Assembly: GCA_015064345.1 (NCBI GenBank)
Contig: SVSK01000014.1
Location: 1-43,207 of the forward strand
Source: Oscillospiraceae bacterium
GTDB lineage: Bacteria > Bacillota > Clostridia > Oscillospirales > CAG-272
DNA length: 43,207 bases
Reading direction: 5' to 3'
Shown: in pieces, positions 1 through 7,689 of the stretch
Layout of the letters: the number at the start of each line of letters is the position of its first letter
Position numbering within the stretch: the stretch's first letter is position 1
Notes under the pieces: generated by a model
Told to the model about the DNA's origin: nothing
The model's database searches: none
The model's input: only the letters and a program-made list of their open reading frames with translations
Translations under genes and position numbers: made by a program

Positions 1-712
1 TAAGACCGTAAATGTCGTATGCCTTGATGCCCAGCTTCTGTTCGATATCGCGGCGCATCTCTTCTGTCCAGGCTTCCGCACCGAAGATACCTGCCTTCAG
101 CTTGATCTGATCTCTGATTCCCTTTTCGTAAATGGATTCAGCAAGATAAGCCGCGTAGGAAGGTGTGCAGCAGAGGATAGTCGCCTCAAGGTCAGTCATA
201 AACTGAAGCTGACGCTCTGTATTACCGGAGGACATGGGGAGTGTGAGGCAGCCAACCTTATGTGAGCCGCCGTTGAGTCCGGGACCGCCTGTGAACAGAC
301 CGTAACCGTAGCACACCTGCACAACGTCATCCTTTGTTCCGCCTACCGCCATGATCGCACGGGCACAGCAGTCTTCCCAAAGCTCGATATCTTCCTGTGT
401 GTAGAACGCAACAACACGCTTACCGGTCGTGCCGCTGGTGGACTGGATTCTCACGCAGTCGGACAGGGGCGCTGACATAAGTCCGTAAGGATATGCCTCG
501 CGGAGGTCATCTTTTGTAAGGAAAGGCAGCTTCCAAAGGTCGTCAACAGACTTAATATCCCCTACAAGGACGCCGCGGTCGATCATTTTCTTTCTATAGT
601 ATGCATTGTTGTCCCATACATGCTGCAGGGTCTTGAGCAAGCGTTCGTTTTGCCATGCTCTGATCTGCTCAGGTGAGGCGGTTTCTATTTCCTTTTGATA
701 ATAGTTTGCCAT
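1..712 (-). CDS. paaK: Phenylacetate-CoA ligase, C-terminus cut by window edge
   Basis: Adenylate-forming enzyme that activates phenylacetate (or a related aryl acid) to its CoA thioester using ATP. About 237 N-terminal codons are visible on the minus strand and the frame runs off position 1. The translation begins MANYYQKEIETAS and contains the AMP-binding P-loop IQSTSGTTGK and the DIYGL segment typical of PaaK-type ligases; DCVR and YGYGLFTGG stretches also fit. The ATG at 712 is preceded by a GAAAGGA ribosome site at suitable spacing and by a near-consensus promoter at 772-800. It is divergent from the TerB cassette. In gut anaerobes such genes often serve indolepyruvate or aryl-acid metabolism, but no partner gene is visible here. 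The family call is firm; the substrate is not. Confidence 0.93.
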   Translation of the reverse strand, partial: MANYYQKEIETASPEQIRAWQNERLLKTLQHVWDNNAYYRKKMIDRGVLVGDIKSVDDLWKLPFLTKDDLREAYPYGLMSAPLSDCVRIQSTSGTTGKRVVAFYTQEDIELWEDCCARAIMAVGGTKDDVVQVCYGYGLFTGGPGLNGGSHKVGCLTLPMSSGNTERQLQFMTDLEATILCCTPSYAAYLAESIYEKGIRDQIKLKAGIFGAEAWTEEMRRDIEQKLGIKAYDIYGL

Positions 713-771
713 AAGATATGTTTCCTTTCGGTTTGGCTTCCGGATTGAGAATGTAAGATTTTTGCACTAAT

Positions 772-800
772 ATTTTATCACGTTAAAACGTATATGTCAA
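772..800 (-). promoter_or_regulatory. Promoter of phenylacetate-CoA ligase
   Basis: On the minus strand TTGACA (795-800) is followed after 17 bases by TAAAAT (772-777), about 60 bases upstream of the ATG at 712. This is a near-perfect housekeeping sigma promoter. Confidence 0.8.
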
Positions 801-916
801 GGTATATATACAACAATCTCGACTTTTTCGCTGTTTTTATGCATAAAACGCGCATATTTTGTCTCTGCAGAACATCCGCGAAATACACAAGAATAATATT
901 TAGTGATCCGAAATTA

Positions 917-945
917 TTGACATAAGAAAAATTATGTGATATAAT
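917..945 (+). promoter_or_regulatory. Promoter of the TerB-ATPase-helicase cassette
   Basis: TTGACA at 917-922, a 17-base spacer, then TATAAT at 940-945: consensus on both hexamers. The -10 box overlaps the ATG at 944 of the longest possible reading frame, which argues that translation starts downstream at 992. The 713-991 gap holds this promoter and the divergent one for the ligase; nothing else is seen. Confidence 0.88.
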
Positions 946-991
946 GATGTATTCAAAACATTTGTTTGTTTTTCGGGAAAGGAGGGCGGAT

Positions 992-2941
992 ATGGCAGAG
1001 AAAAAGCCTGAGGCGATCATCGCAGAGCTTGGAATGAAGATAGCTCGCTTGTCGGGAAAGATCTTCGGCGCAACCGAGGAAGAAGCGGCAAAGCTGAAAG
1101 AAGAGATCGCACAGTTGTCGGCAGAAATGCGCAGAGAGGCACAGGAAGCGGCAAGAGCAGCAGTCAGCCAAGTGAAAAAGCACGCAGACACGGACGGCTT
1201 CTGGGATCTTGGTGAGCCGAAGCCGAGGATGTACAAGAAGCCCGACTTTGACGGCCACACCATCGACACCACGGTTGTCCACAGTGAGAACGAATATGAC
1301 GGCACAAAAGCTGCGTCTGCCGAAAAAATACCCCCTCGGTCAGCATATGTGGGAAGAAACACCGAGAGACGCACAACGACCGCTTCTTACCGAAGAAATA
1401 TGCCGCAAGTGGGAAATTATGCCCGATTCAGCGGCAATAGTAGCAAAATCGAGAGCAAAACCGTATGTGAATACTCCCCCGGCGGCACTCTTATCAACCA
1501 TATAGCAGTACGCACATGGGAAAGCGGGAGCGAGTTTTACGGACGGTTTACCAAGGACGCGCTGACCAGTCACAAGTCAGTTTGCCGCACCGATCCCGAC
1601 TCGGATATGCCCCCCGTACCCTTTACATCATATGTACCCCAGTACGCTCACATGAGCAGCAAGCAAATGGAGTATTACCGCTGGGTGAGAGAAAACATCC
1701 GCCGAGGACGCTTCCCCGACTGTGACCTTGGGTACATTCAGCTTTACATTTACGAGATATTCAACCTGCCTGACGTTATCTCCCCCGAAAACGGCGCGAA
1801 GATAATCGGCAATATCTGGCTATCATACAGAGGCAGGCATCCCCGCCTTGACGGATACCTATGCGAGTGGTTTGCGGACTACTGCATGATAAACAAGTGT
1901 TCTCCGCCTCAGGAGCTTCAATCCATTTTCCATGAGATCACGCCAAAGGCACAGTTCAAAGAGTTTTATCTTGACCCCATAGTTACCCGTGCACTGAACA
2001 GCGGAGACAGCGATTCCGTAGTCTCCCTCGGCAAGACGGTCATTGAGGTGTCCTCCGATTACGACTACACCTCATCCCGATACTACAGCGATAACCGCGA
2101 AATTTTCGAGCACCATATACCCACCGCGGTTGGTCGCGCCATATGTGCCGCCATCAGTGCTAAAGAATCGCCTTTCTCCCTGGAGCGAGTTTATAAGATG
2201 ACCCGAGACAGCTTCTGCGGTGCAATAATATCGTCAGCAGTAAAAAAGCGAGTGGATATTGAGTTTTCCTCGTTCACCCGCCGCGCAGACGTAAGAGAAG
2301 CCCTCACCCTCATTGCAAAGTACAGCGAAAACAAGGTGCGCGTAATGCTGGGTATTAAGTCGAAGCTGCGTGTTGAGGGTCTCTCCAAGGTTGCCGAGGG
2401 TGCAATTGACGAGTATTTCCGTCCCCATCTGCCCACCGTCACAACGGTTGACAAGGAAGACAGATACATGCCTGCGGATTACCTGAAGCTTTACGAATCC
2501 GAGGACAGCGGCTTTGATTTCTCGAAGGCTGAGGAAATAGAGCGTCAGTCCTGGGTGAATACCGAGCGTCTCACAGGCGAAGAATACGTAGAAAAGGAAG
2601 CGGAATACTCCCCCGATGTTGAAGTTGTGCTGGACGGCGAGATCACGGACACCGACGCTTTTGATACACCGGAGGAAATCATCTCCGAACCGGCTGACGC
2701 GGTAAGTGTCACAGACAAAGCAGATGACAGCGTAATAAAAGACGGGCTGGCTGCCGCAATAGGTGGTCACTTCCGTGAATACTGTCGCGAGAACTCCCTG
2801 TACGAAGGAGAGGCGGCAGACAGAATAAACACGCTGTTTATAGATATTATTGGAGATATCGTCCTTGAGGACACAGGGGCAGGATATCAGATCATTGAAG
2901 ACTATCGAGAGGAGATCGAAGATTGGTTACAAATGCAGTAA
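992..2941 (+). CDS. TerB-N/TerB-C domain protein of a predicted three-gene cassette
   Basis: 649 residues. The N-terminus (about 5-65) is highly charged and heptad-like, a probable coiled coil, followed by a low-complexity linker. Residues about 165-330 fit the TerB-N domain, with the hallmark WVRENIRRG (231-239) and LGYIQLYIYEIFNL (246-259). The last 60 residues fit the end of TerB-C (ADRINTLFIDIIGD). TerB-N/TerB-C proteins have been linked by comparative genomics to tellurite-type stress and phage-defence modules with ATPases and helicases. The biochemical role is unknown; it may be a scaffold or sensor. Start 992 is chosen because of AAAGGAGGG just upstream and because the promoter -10 overlaps the alternative ATG at 944. 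It overlaps the next gene by 19 bases. Confidence is good for the domains and low for function. Confidence 0.8.
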   Translation: MAEKKPEAIIAELGMKIARLSGKIFGATEEEAAKLKEEIAQLSAEMRREAQEAARAAVSQVKKHADTDGFWDLGEPKPRMYKKPDFDGHTIDTTVVHSENEYDGTKAASAEKIPPRSAYVGRNTERRTTTASYRRNMPQVGNYARFSGNSSKIESKTVCEYSPGGTLINHIAVRTWESGSEFYGRFTKDALTSHKSVCRTDPDSDMPPVPFTSYVPQYAHMSSKQMEYYRWVRENIRRGRFPDCDLGYIQLYIYEIFNLPDVISPENGAKIIGNIWLSYRGRHPRLDGYLCEWFADYCMINKCSPPQELQSIFHEITPKAQFKEFYLDPIVTRALNSGDSDSVVSLGKTVIEVSSDYDYTSSRYYSDNREIFEHHIPTAVGRAICAAISAKESPFSLERVYKMTRDSFCGAIISSAVKKRVDIEFSSFTRRADVREALTLIAKYSENKVRVMLGIKSKLRVEGLSKVAEGAIDEYFRPHLPTVTTVDKEDRYMPADYLKLYESEDSGFDFSKAEEIERQSWVNTERLTGEEYVEKEAEYSPDVEVVLDGEITDTDAFDTPEEIISEPADAVSVTDKADDSVIKDGLAAAIGGHFREYCRENSLYEGEAADRINTLFIDIIGDIVLEDTGAGYQIIEDYREEIEDWLQMQ

Positions 2942-4290
2942 ATAAAGTACCGAGAAGAATACTCGGCACACTTCTTTCCTCACTTTCGGGCGGTGTTGTG
3001 CCCAGAGTCGGTGCGCCTTACATCGCAATCGGCAGAAATGACGAGATAGAAGCGCTGACAAATTCCCTTGACCGTGTTGCAGACGGTGAGGGCTCCACCA
3101 AATTCATAATAGGCCGCTACGGCTCGGGTAAAAGCTTTCTTATACAGCTCTCCCGCGGATATGCCCTTGACCGTGGCTTTGTCACCGCGGACTGCGACCT
3201 CTCACCTGAGCGCAAGCTGACGGGCTCGGGCATGTACGGACTTGCCACATTCCGCGAGCTTATGAAGAATATCGCAGTCAAGTCCTCCCCCGACGGCGGT
3301 GCTCTTCCCGTAATTCTCGGCAAGTGGTTCACGGGCATCGGCGCAGTTCTTACCGAAGAAGGCTACAGCCGTGACAGCTCGGAGTACGATTCAGAGTTCG
3401 GCCGTCGCATTATGAAAAGTCTTCGTGAGCTTGAAGGAGACGTTGGCGGCTTTGACTTTGCCTCCGTGCTTCGTGAATATTACATCGCTTGGAGAAACGA
3501 CGACGACTTAAAGCAGTCTGCCTGTCTCAAGTGGTTCCGCGGTGAATACAACACCCGCACAGAAGCAAGAGGAGCAACGGGAATCCGTTCAATATCCATC
3601 ATCAACGACGACAACTGGTACGACTACCTCAAGCTGTTCACTGCGTTCGTGCGCCTTGTCGGATACAGCGGACTTTGCGTGTACATTGACGAGTGCGTGA
3701 ACCTTTACAAGATACCCAACCGCATTTCCCGCGAGAACAACTACGAGAAGATACTCGCCATGTTCAACGATACAATGCAGGGACGCGCTCCCGGGCTTAT
3801 GATCGTTTTCGGCGGCACACCACAGTTCCTCGAGGACAGCAGACGCGGTCTTTTCAGCTATGAGGCACTTCGAAGCCGACTTGCTGACTGCCGTTTCGGT
3901 GGTGGGGAGCTTCGTTCCCTGATGCAGCCCGTGCTCCGACTGAAGCGACTCTCCGACAGCGAGCTTCTCGCCCTTGTCATCCGTTTGGCTTCACTTCATG
4001 GGGAATATCACAAGTGGGACGTACGCATAACGGAAGAAAATATGCGTGATTTCCTCTCCGTTTCTCTCTCACGTGAGGGAGCGGACTCAATGATAACACC
4101 GCGAGAGATCATCCGCGATTTTGTCACAGTCCTCGACTTGCTTCTCACAAACCCCGACAAGTCGTTTGCGGAAATTGTGGGCACGGTTGAGCGCAGCACA
4201 GTATCATCCTCTGTAGATGAAGCTTTAGAGGAAGAAAAAAAGTCCACCGTACAAAAGCCGAAGATAACGCTGGACGATATACAGTTTTGA
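2923..4290 (+). CDS. BrxD-like (DUF2791) P-loop ATPase
   Basis: 455 residues from a TTG start at 2923; AGAGGAGA lies about 8 bases upstream and no ATG fits. It overlaps the end of the TerB gene, so translation is probably coupled. Walker A is GRYGSGKS (64-71), Walker B is LCVYIDE (251-257), and FGGTPQFLED (about 296-305) resembles the sensor-1 segment of this ATPase group. The arrangement matches the DUF2791/BrxD family, the ATPase paired with the Lhr-like helicase BrxHI in type 2 BREX systems. It would be a cytoplasmic ATPase, probably remodelling DNA or protein together with the flanking gene products. No PglZ, PglX, BrxC or PglW gene is present in the window, so this is not a standard BREX locus. 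The family call is strong; partnership is inferred from gene order. Confidence 0.82.
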   Translation: MVTNAVNKVPRRILGTLLSSLSGGVVPRVGAPYIAIGRNDEIEALTNSLDRVADGEGSTKFIIGRYGSGKSFLIQLSRGYALDRGFVTADCDLSPERKLTGSGMYGLATFRELMKNIAVKSSPDGGALPVILGKWFTGIGAVLTEEGYSRDSSEYDSEFGRRIMKSLRELEGDVGGFDFASVLREYYIAWRNDDDLKQSACLKWFRGEYNTRTEARGATGIRSISIINDDNWYDYLKLFTAFVRLVGYSGLCVYIDECVNLYKIPNRISRENNYEKILAMFNDTMQGRAPGLMIVFGGTPQFLEDSRRGLFSYEALRSRLADCRFGGGELRSLMQPVLRLKRLSDSELLALVIRLASLHGEYHKWDVRITEENMRDFLSVSLSREGADSMITPREIIRDFVTVLDLLLTNPDKSFAEIVGTVERSTVSSSVDEALEEEKKSTVQKPKITLDDIQF

Positions 4291-4353
4291 TGATGTTTCG
4301 TTGTCCGTCGAATAAAGTTAAGTTGACTACATCATCACAATCTGTGCTTTAGT

Positions 4354-4420
4354 CTCCTCATCCGTCAGACTTCGTCTGCCACCTTCTCCAACGCATTTAT
4401 TCTAAATGCTGGAGAAGGCT
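4354..4420. repeat. Dispersed palindromic repeat, family A copy 1
   Basis: Begins CTCCTCATCCGTCAGACTT, then CACCTTCTCC, then an internal insert, then GGAGAAGGC. Copies lie at 25096-25159 and, inverted, at 25351-25393. It sits in the 286-base gap between the ATPase and helicase genes. The rest of that gap (4421-4576) contains a GGGACTG/CAGTCC hairpin (about 4468-4507) and no reading frame I can support. Confidence 0.75.
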
Positions 4421-4576
4421 TTGTAAGATCCCACCGAACCCGCTGACGAAAAAACGAATTTCCCGTAGGGACTGGTTACGCAACTATGTTGCGTTGCTCG
4501 ACAGTCCGTCGTGAAAGATGGGATTTCGTTCCGTTCGACTCGTTCCATATTCAAAACACAACATTAAGGTGCTATT

Positions 4577-6784
4577 ATGTCTGTTTTTGATTCATACTCA
4601 CCGTTCATAAGAGAATACATCTACAGTCACGGATGGGAAGCGCTCAGCCCCGTGCAGGTTGCCGCCGCCGAGATCATCTTCGGTTCAGACTCCAACCTCC
4701 TGCTCCCCTCCCAGACTGCCTCGGGCAAAACGGAAGCCGCGTTCTTCCCTATTCTGTCGGAATTTTACGAGGATATGCCCGAGTCCTTTGGCGCGCTCTA
4801 TATTGCTCCGCTCAAGTCTCTTATCAATGACCAGTTCGGCCGCATATCCGAGCTGTGCGACGAAACAGGCATTCCCGTTTACCATTGGCACGGAGACGTG
4901 GCGCAATCACACAAATCAAAAGCGCTGAACACTCCCCGAGGTATTCTTCAGATAACCCCCGAATCACTTGAAGCCATGCTCATTAACCGATCCTCCGACC
5001 TTATCCGCCTGTTCGGGGATCTGCGGTACATCGTCATCGACGAGATCCACACTCTCACCGGAAGCGACAGAGGAAATCAGATAATCTGTCAGCTTGCAAG
5101 ACTCAGACAGAAGACGGGAGTATCTCCACGCCGCATCGGTCTCTCTGCAACTATAGGCGACATGGAAACAGCGGCAGAATGGCTCGGTTCAGGTAGCGGT
5201 CGCGATACAGCAGTTGCCGCGATTCCTCCGTCAAAGGTTCACTGGAAGCTGGGCATGGAGCATTTTTACATCGTCGACAAGGACGTAGCCACCGCAGTTA
5301 CTCCCGAAGGCAACCGTCGCGAGGAAACTATGCATCTGGACCCAGGCTACGAATATATTTACGAATCAACTATCGGCAAGAAAGCAATCGTTTTCTCCAA
5401 CTCCCGCGAGGAGACAGAGTACATCTGCGCCACACTTCGCGAGATAGCCGACTACAGAGGTGAAGCAGACCGATTCCTCATCCACCACGGATTCCTCTCC
5501 GCCGCCATACGAGAAGAGGCAGAGATGAAAATGAAGGATGACGACATCAGCGCTGTTGCATGTGCCACGGTTACAATGGAGCTGGGCATCGACATCGGCA
5601 AGCTCGAGCGCATCATTCAGCAGGGCTCGCCCAATTCCGTTTCATCATTTCTGCAGAGACTTGGACGAAGCGGCAGACGGGGAGATCCACCGGAGATGAT
5701 GATGGTGTTCCGCGAGGAAAATCCCCTCCCCAACACTCCCCTGCCCGACCTTATGCCGTGGGAGCTGCTCAAGGCTATTGCAATCGTTCAGCTCTACATT
5801 GAAGAGCGATTCATCGAGCCGCCGCTTATGCGAAAATGCCCGTTCTCCCTCCTGTTCCAGCAGACTTTGTCCACAGTTGCCTCAAGCGGTGCGCTGACTG
5901 CCAAGGCTCTTGCGGAGAAGATTCTCTCCCTGCCCCCATTCAGATATATCGAGGAAGAGGACTACAAGACCCTGCTTCTCTCCATGATAAACAACGACTG
6001 GCTTGAGATGACCGACGAGCGCGAGCTTATCGTAGGTCTCCGCGGTGAGAAGCTGGTCAACTCGTTCAAGTTCTACGCTGTGTTCAAGGACAGCGAGGAC
6101 TTCACCGTGCGCTGTGAGTCCGACGAGATCGGCGTTATCACCACTCCGCCTCCTGTAGGTGACAGATTCGCCCTGGCAGGTCGCGTTTGGGAGGTTGAAG
6201 AGCTTGACATACCGCGGCATCTCATCTACGTTAAGCCGGTAGCAGGCAAAATGGAAATCAGCTGGCCCGGTGACTATGGTGAAGTCCACACAAGAATACT
6301 TGAGCGAATGAGACAAGTGCTCCGCGAGGATACCGAATATCCATATCTCCGCGAGGGTGCGCTTGAACGACTCCGCGTTGCCCGTGCCGTTGCGAGAAAC
6401 ACGGGGTTGACAGAGAGCTGTATTCTACCTCTCGGCGGATACACATGGGCGCTGTTCCCTTGGCTCGGCACTCGCAGTTTCCGCACTCTACGCCGATATC
6501 TTGTGCGTAACGCAGGCAGATTTAAGCTCACAGGCATGGAGTTCGAGGGTTGCTATTACATGAAATTCAAGCTTGAAGGCGGTAGAGGGGATGCCATGAT
6601 GCGGATGATAGGTGAAAAGATCCGCCGTGAAGGCATTGATCTCGACTCCCTTATCTCCCCCGGCGAATCTCCGGTTTTCGAGAAATATGACGAATTCATC
6701 CCCTCGGAGCTTCTTCGTAAGGCATACAGAGCAGACAAGCTGCGGGCAGACGAGATAATAGGGAGAGTGGATAAGAGAGAATAA
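4577..6784 (+). CDS. Lhr/BrxHI-like SF2 DEAD/DEAH-box helicase
   Basis: 735 residues. Ordered helicase motifs are visible: SPVQ (24-27, Q motif), QTASGKT (46-52, motif I), APLKSL (77-82, Ia), TPESL (127-131, Ib), DEIH (155-158, II), SATIG (190-194, III), ATVTMELGIDIG (330-341, V) and QRLGRSGRRGD (360-370, VI). The long C-terminal half and the RSGRRGD form fit the Lhr-like branch that includes BrxHI of type 2 BREX. It probably translocates on nucleic acid using ATP. It lies 286 bases after the ATPase gene, with repeat family A between them; no strong promoter was found in that gap, so it may be read through from 917. The ATG at 4577 has a modest AAGG site. A stand-alone helicase is possible, but the same gene order is known from BrxD/BrxHI pairs. 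Confidence 0.85.
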   Translation: MSVFDSYSPFIREYIYSHGWEALSPVQVAAAEIIFGSDSNLLLPSQTASGKTEAAFFPILSEFYEDMPESFGALYIAPLKSLINDQFGRISELCDETGIPVYHWHGDVAQSHKSKALNTPRGILQITPESLEAMLINRSSDLIRLFGDLRYIVIDEIHTLTGSDRGNQIICQLARLRQKTGVSPRRIGLSATIGDMETAAEWLGSGSGRDTAVAAIPPSKVHWKLGMEHFYIVDKDVATAVTPEGNRREETMHLDPGYEYIYESTIGKKAIVFSNSREETEYICATLREIADYRGEADRFLIHHGFLSAAIREEAEMKMKDDDISAVACATVTMELGIDIGKLERIIQQGSPNSVSSFLQRLGRSGRRGDPPEMMMVFREENPLPNTPLPDLMPWELLKAIAIVQLYIEERFIEPPLMRKCPFSLLFQQTLSTVASSGALTAKALAEKILSLPPFRYIEEEDYKTLLLSMINNDWLEMTDERELIVGLRGEKLVNSFKFYAVFKDSEDFTVRCESDEIGVITTPPPVGDRFALAGRVWEVEELDIPRHLIYVKPVAGKMEISWPGDYGEVHTRILERMRQVLREDTEYPYLREGALERLRVARAVARNTGLTESCILPLGGYTWALFPWLGTRSFRTLRRYLVRNAGRFKLTGMEFEGCYYMKFKLEGGRGDAMMRMIGEKIRREGIDLDSLISPGESPVFEKYDEFIPSELLRKAYRADKLRADEIIGRVDKRE

Positions 6785-6823
6785 AGAAATATTAGCGAAA
6801 CTCCAACCAAGGCGGCCAAAGTC

Positions 6824-6969
6824 TGTCATCCTGAGTGGAAATTTTGGAAGAACATAAAGAGAACGAAGTTCTCGCGGGTAGGGTTGGCAAAAAGCATGGT
6901 TTTTGATATCATAATATCCTACCCAATCGAAGGATCTCTATTAGATTCTTCGACAGGCTCAGAATGACA
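6824..6969. repeat. MITE-like repeat, family B copy 1
   Basis: About 146 bases bounded by TGTCATCCTGAG and CTCAGAATGACA, i.e. imperfect terminal inverted repeats. Inside are GAACGAAGTTC (a small hairpin) and segments around GGGTAGGGTT and CCTACCCAATCGAAGGATC. In reverse complement it aligns along nearly its whole length with 27061-27221; a shorter copy is at 21967-22036. No transposase is present, so this would be a non-autonomous element. Confidence 0.8.
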
Positions 6970-6994
6970 ATGTGTGGCGGCTGACGGGTGTGCT

Positions 6995-7255
6995 TCACCC
7001 ATACATTGCTTCAAGCAGATATTTTGTTGCAAAACGTACGCCCGCAAAGAAATACTGTTTTCCGCATACGGCAGACAACTCATTTTGAGTGAGATTGTAT
7101 TCTTCAAATATCGGTTTCATGTCCTCGCCCAGAGAATCAAGCAATTTCTCCTCGTATTTCTCAAGGATATCCAAAATCCGTTCATCTTCGCCGCCATGCG
7201 CTAAATGAGTATCGGCAAGAGATGTTGCCCATATTTCTTCAAATATACTGTTCAT
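6995..7255 (-). CDS. Small DUF6809-like protein
   Basis: 86 residues, with no membrane segment. An acidic helical middle (KYEEKLLDSLGEDMK) and a C-terminal FFAGVRFATKYLLEAMYG resemble the DUF6809 family of small clostridial proteins, whose function is unknown. The ATG at 7255 follows a good GGAGG site. It is divergent from the XRE-uvrA genes and shares their 200-base regulatory gap, so it may be controlled by the XRE protein at 7455. The gene is probably real; the family name is tentative. Confidence 0.6.
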   Translation of the reverse strand: MNSIFEEIWATSLADTHLAHGGEDERILDILEKYEEKLLDSLGEDMKPIFEEYNLTQNELSAVCGKQYFFAGVRFATKYLLEAMYG

Positions 7256-7321
7256 ATAACCTCCAAGAGTAATAAGTGTTATTTCGCATTATACCACAAC
7301 AGTTTCAATAATTGCGATTTT

Positions 7322-7402
7322 AGTTCACATCTGGAATAAAAATTTTCGTACGTGTATATTATAGTTCATATATGAACTAAAGTCAATCTTTTTTAGTTCA
7401 TT
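7322..7402. promoter_or_regulatory. XRE operator cluster, perfect 18-base palindrome plus half sites
   Basis: TAGTTCATATATGAACTA (7362-7379) is a perfect palindrome. Further AGTTCA half sites are at 7322-7327 and about 7394-7399. The cluster is AT-rich and lies between the divergent gene at 6995-7255 and the XRE gene starting at 7455. This is the layout expected for autoregulation by that repressor. The assignment of this protein to this site is an inference. Confidence 0.7.
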
Positions 7403-7454
7403 TTTATAGTTTTTTCAAACAACATAATTTCAAACATTAATGGAGCCCGTTTTT

Positions 7455-7673
7455 ATGAAAGATTTGCCAAGGATAAAAGAATTGAGAAAACTCTCAAGCA
7501 AAAGCCAAGAAGAGATCGCCGAGATCATAGGCACAAGTCAGTCCTATTACGCGCAATACGAAAACGGCAAGCGTGATCTGCCATTCTCCCGTGCGATCGC
7601 ACTCGCCGAGTATTACAACGTATCTCTCGACTACATCGCAGGACTGACCGATACACCAAGAAAGATAAAATAA
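7455..7673 (+). CDS. XRE-family HTH regulator
   Basis: 72 residues, nearly all of it a helix-turn-helix domain: [25 protein letters not shown] forms the two recognition helices. It ends with the [12 protein letters not shown] tail usual for short Cro/C1-type repressors. Start 7455 is preferred over the in-frame ATG at 7440 because GGAG (7442-7445) lies 9 bases upstream of 7455, while 7440 has no ribosome site. It sits 16 bases upstream of uvrA and is probably co-transcribed with it. The palindrome at 7362-7379 is its likely target. It is similar in layout to the XRE protein at 41930-42169. Confidence 0.85.
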   Translation: MKDLPRIKELRKLSSKSQEEIAEIIGTSQSYYAQYENGKRDLPFSRAIALAEYYNVSLDYIAGLTDTPRKIK

Positions 7674-7689
7674 ATCCAAGGAGGCAAAG

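Noticed and set aside
944-991. Upstream start of the TerB gene
   Set aside because: The ATG at 944 overlaps the promoter -10 box and has no ribosome site; 992 has AAAGGAGGG.
2923-6784. Part of a BREX system
   Set aside because: BrxD-like and BrxHI-like genes are present, but PglZ, PglX, BrxC/PglY and PglW are not in the window, and the TerB protein is not a BREX component.
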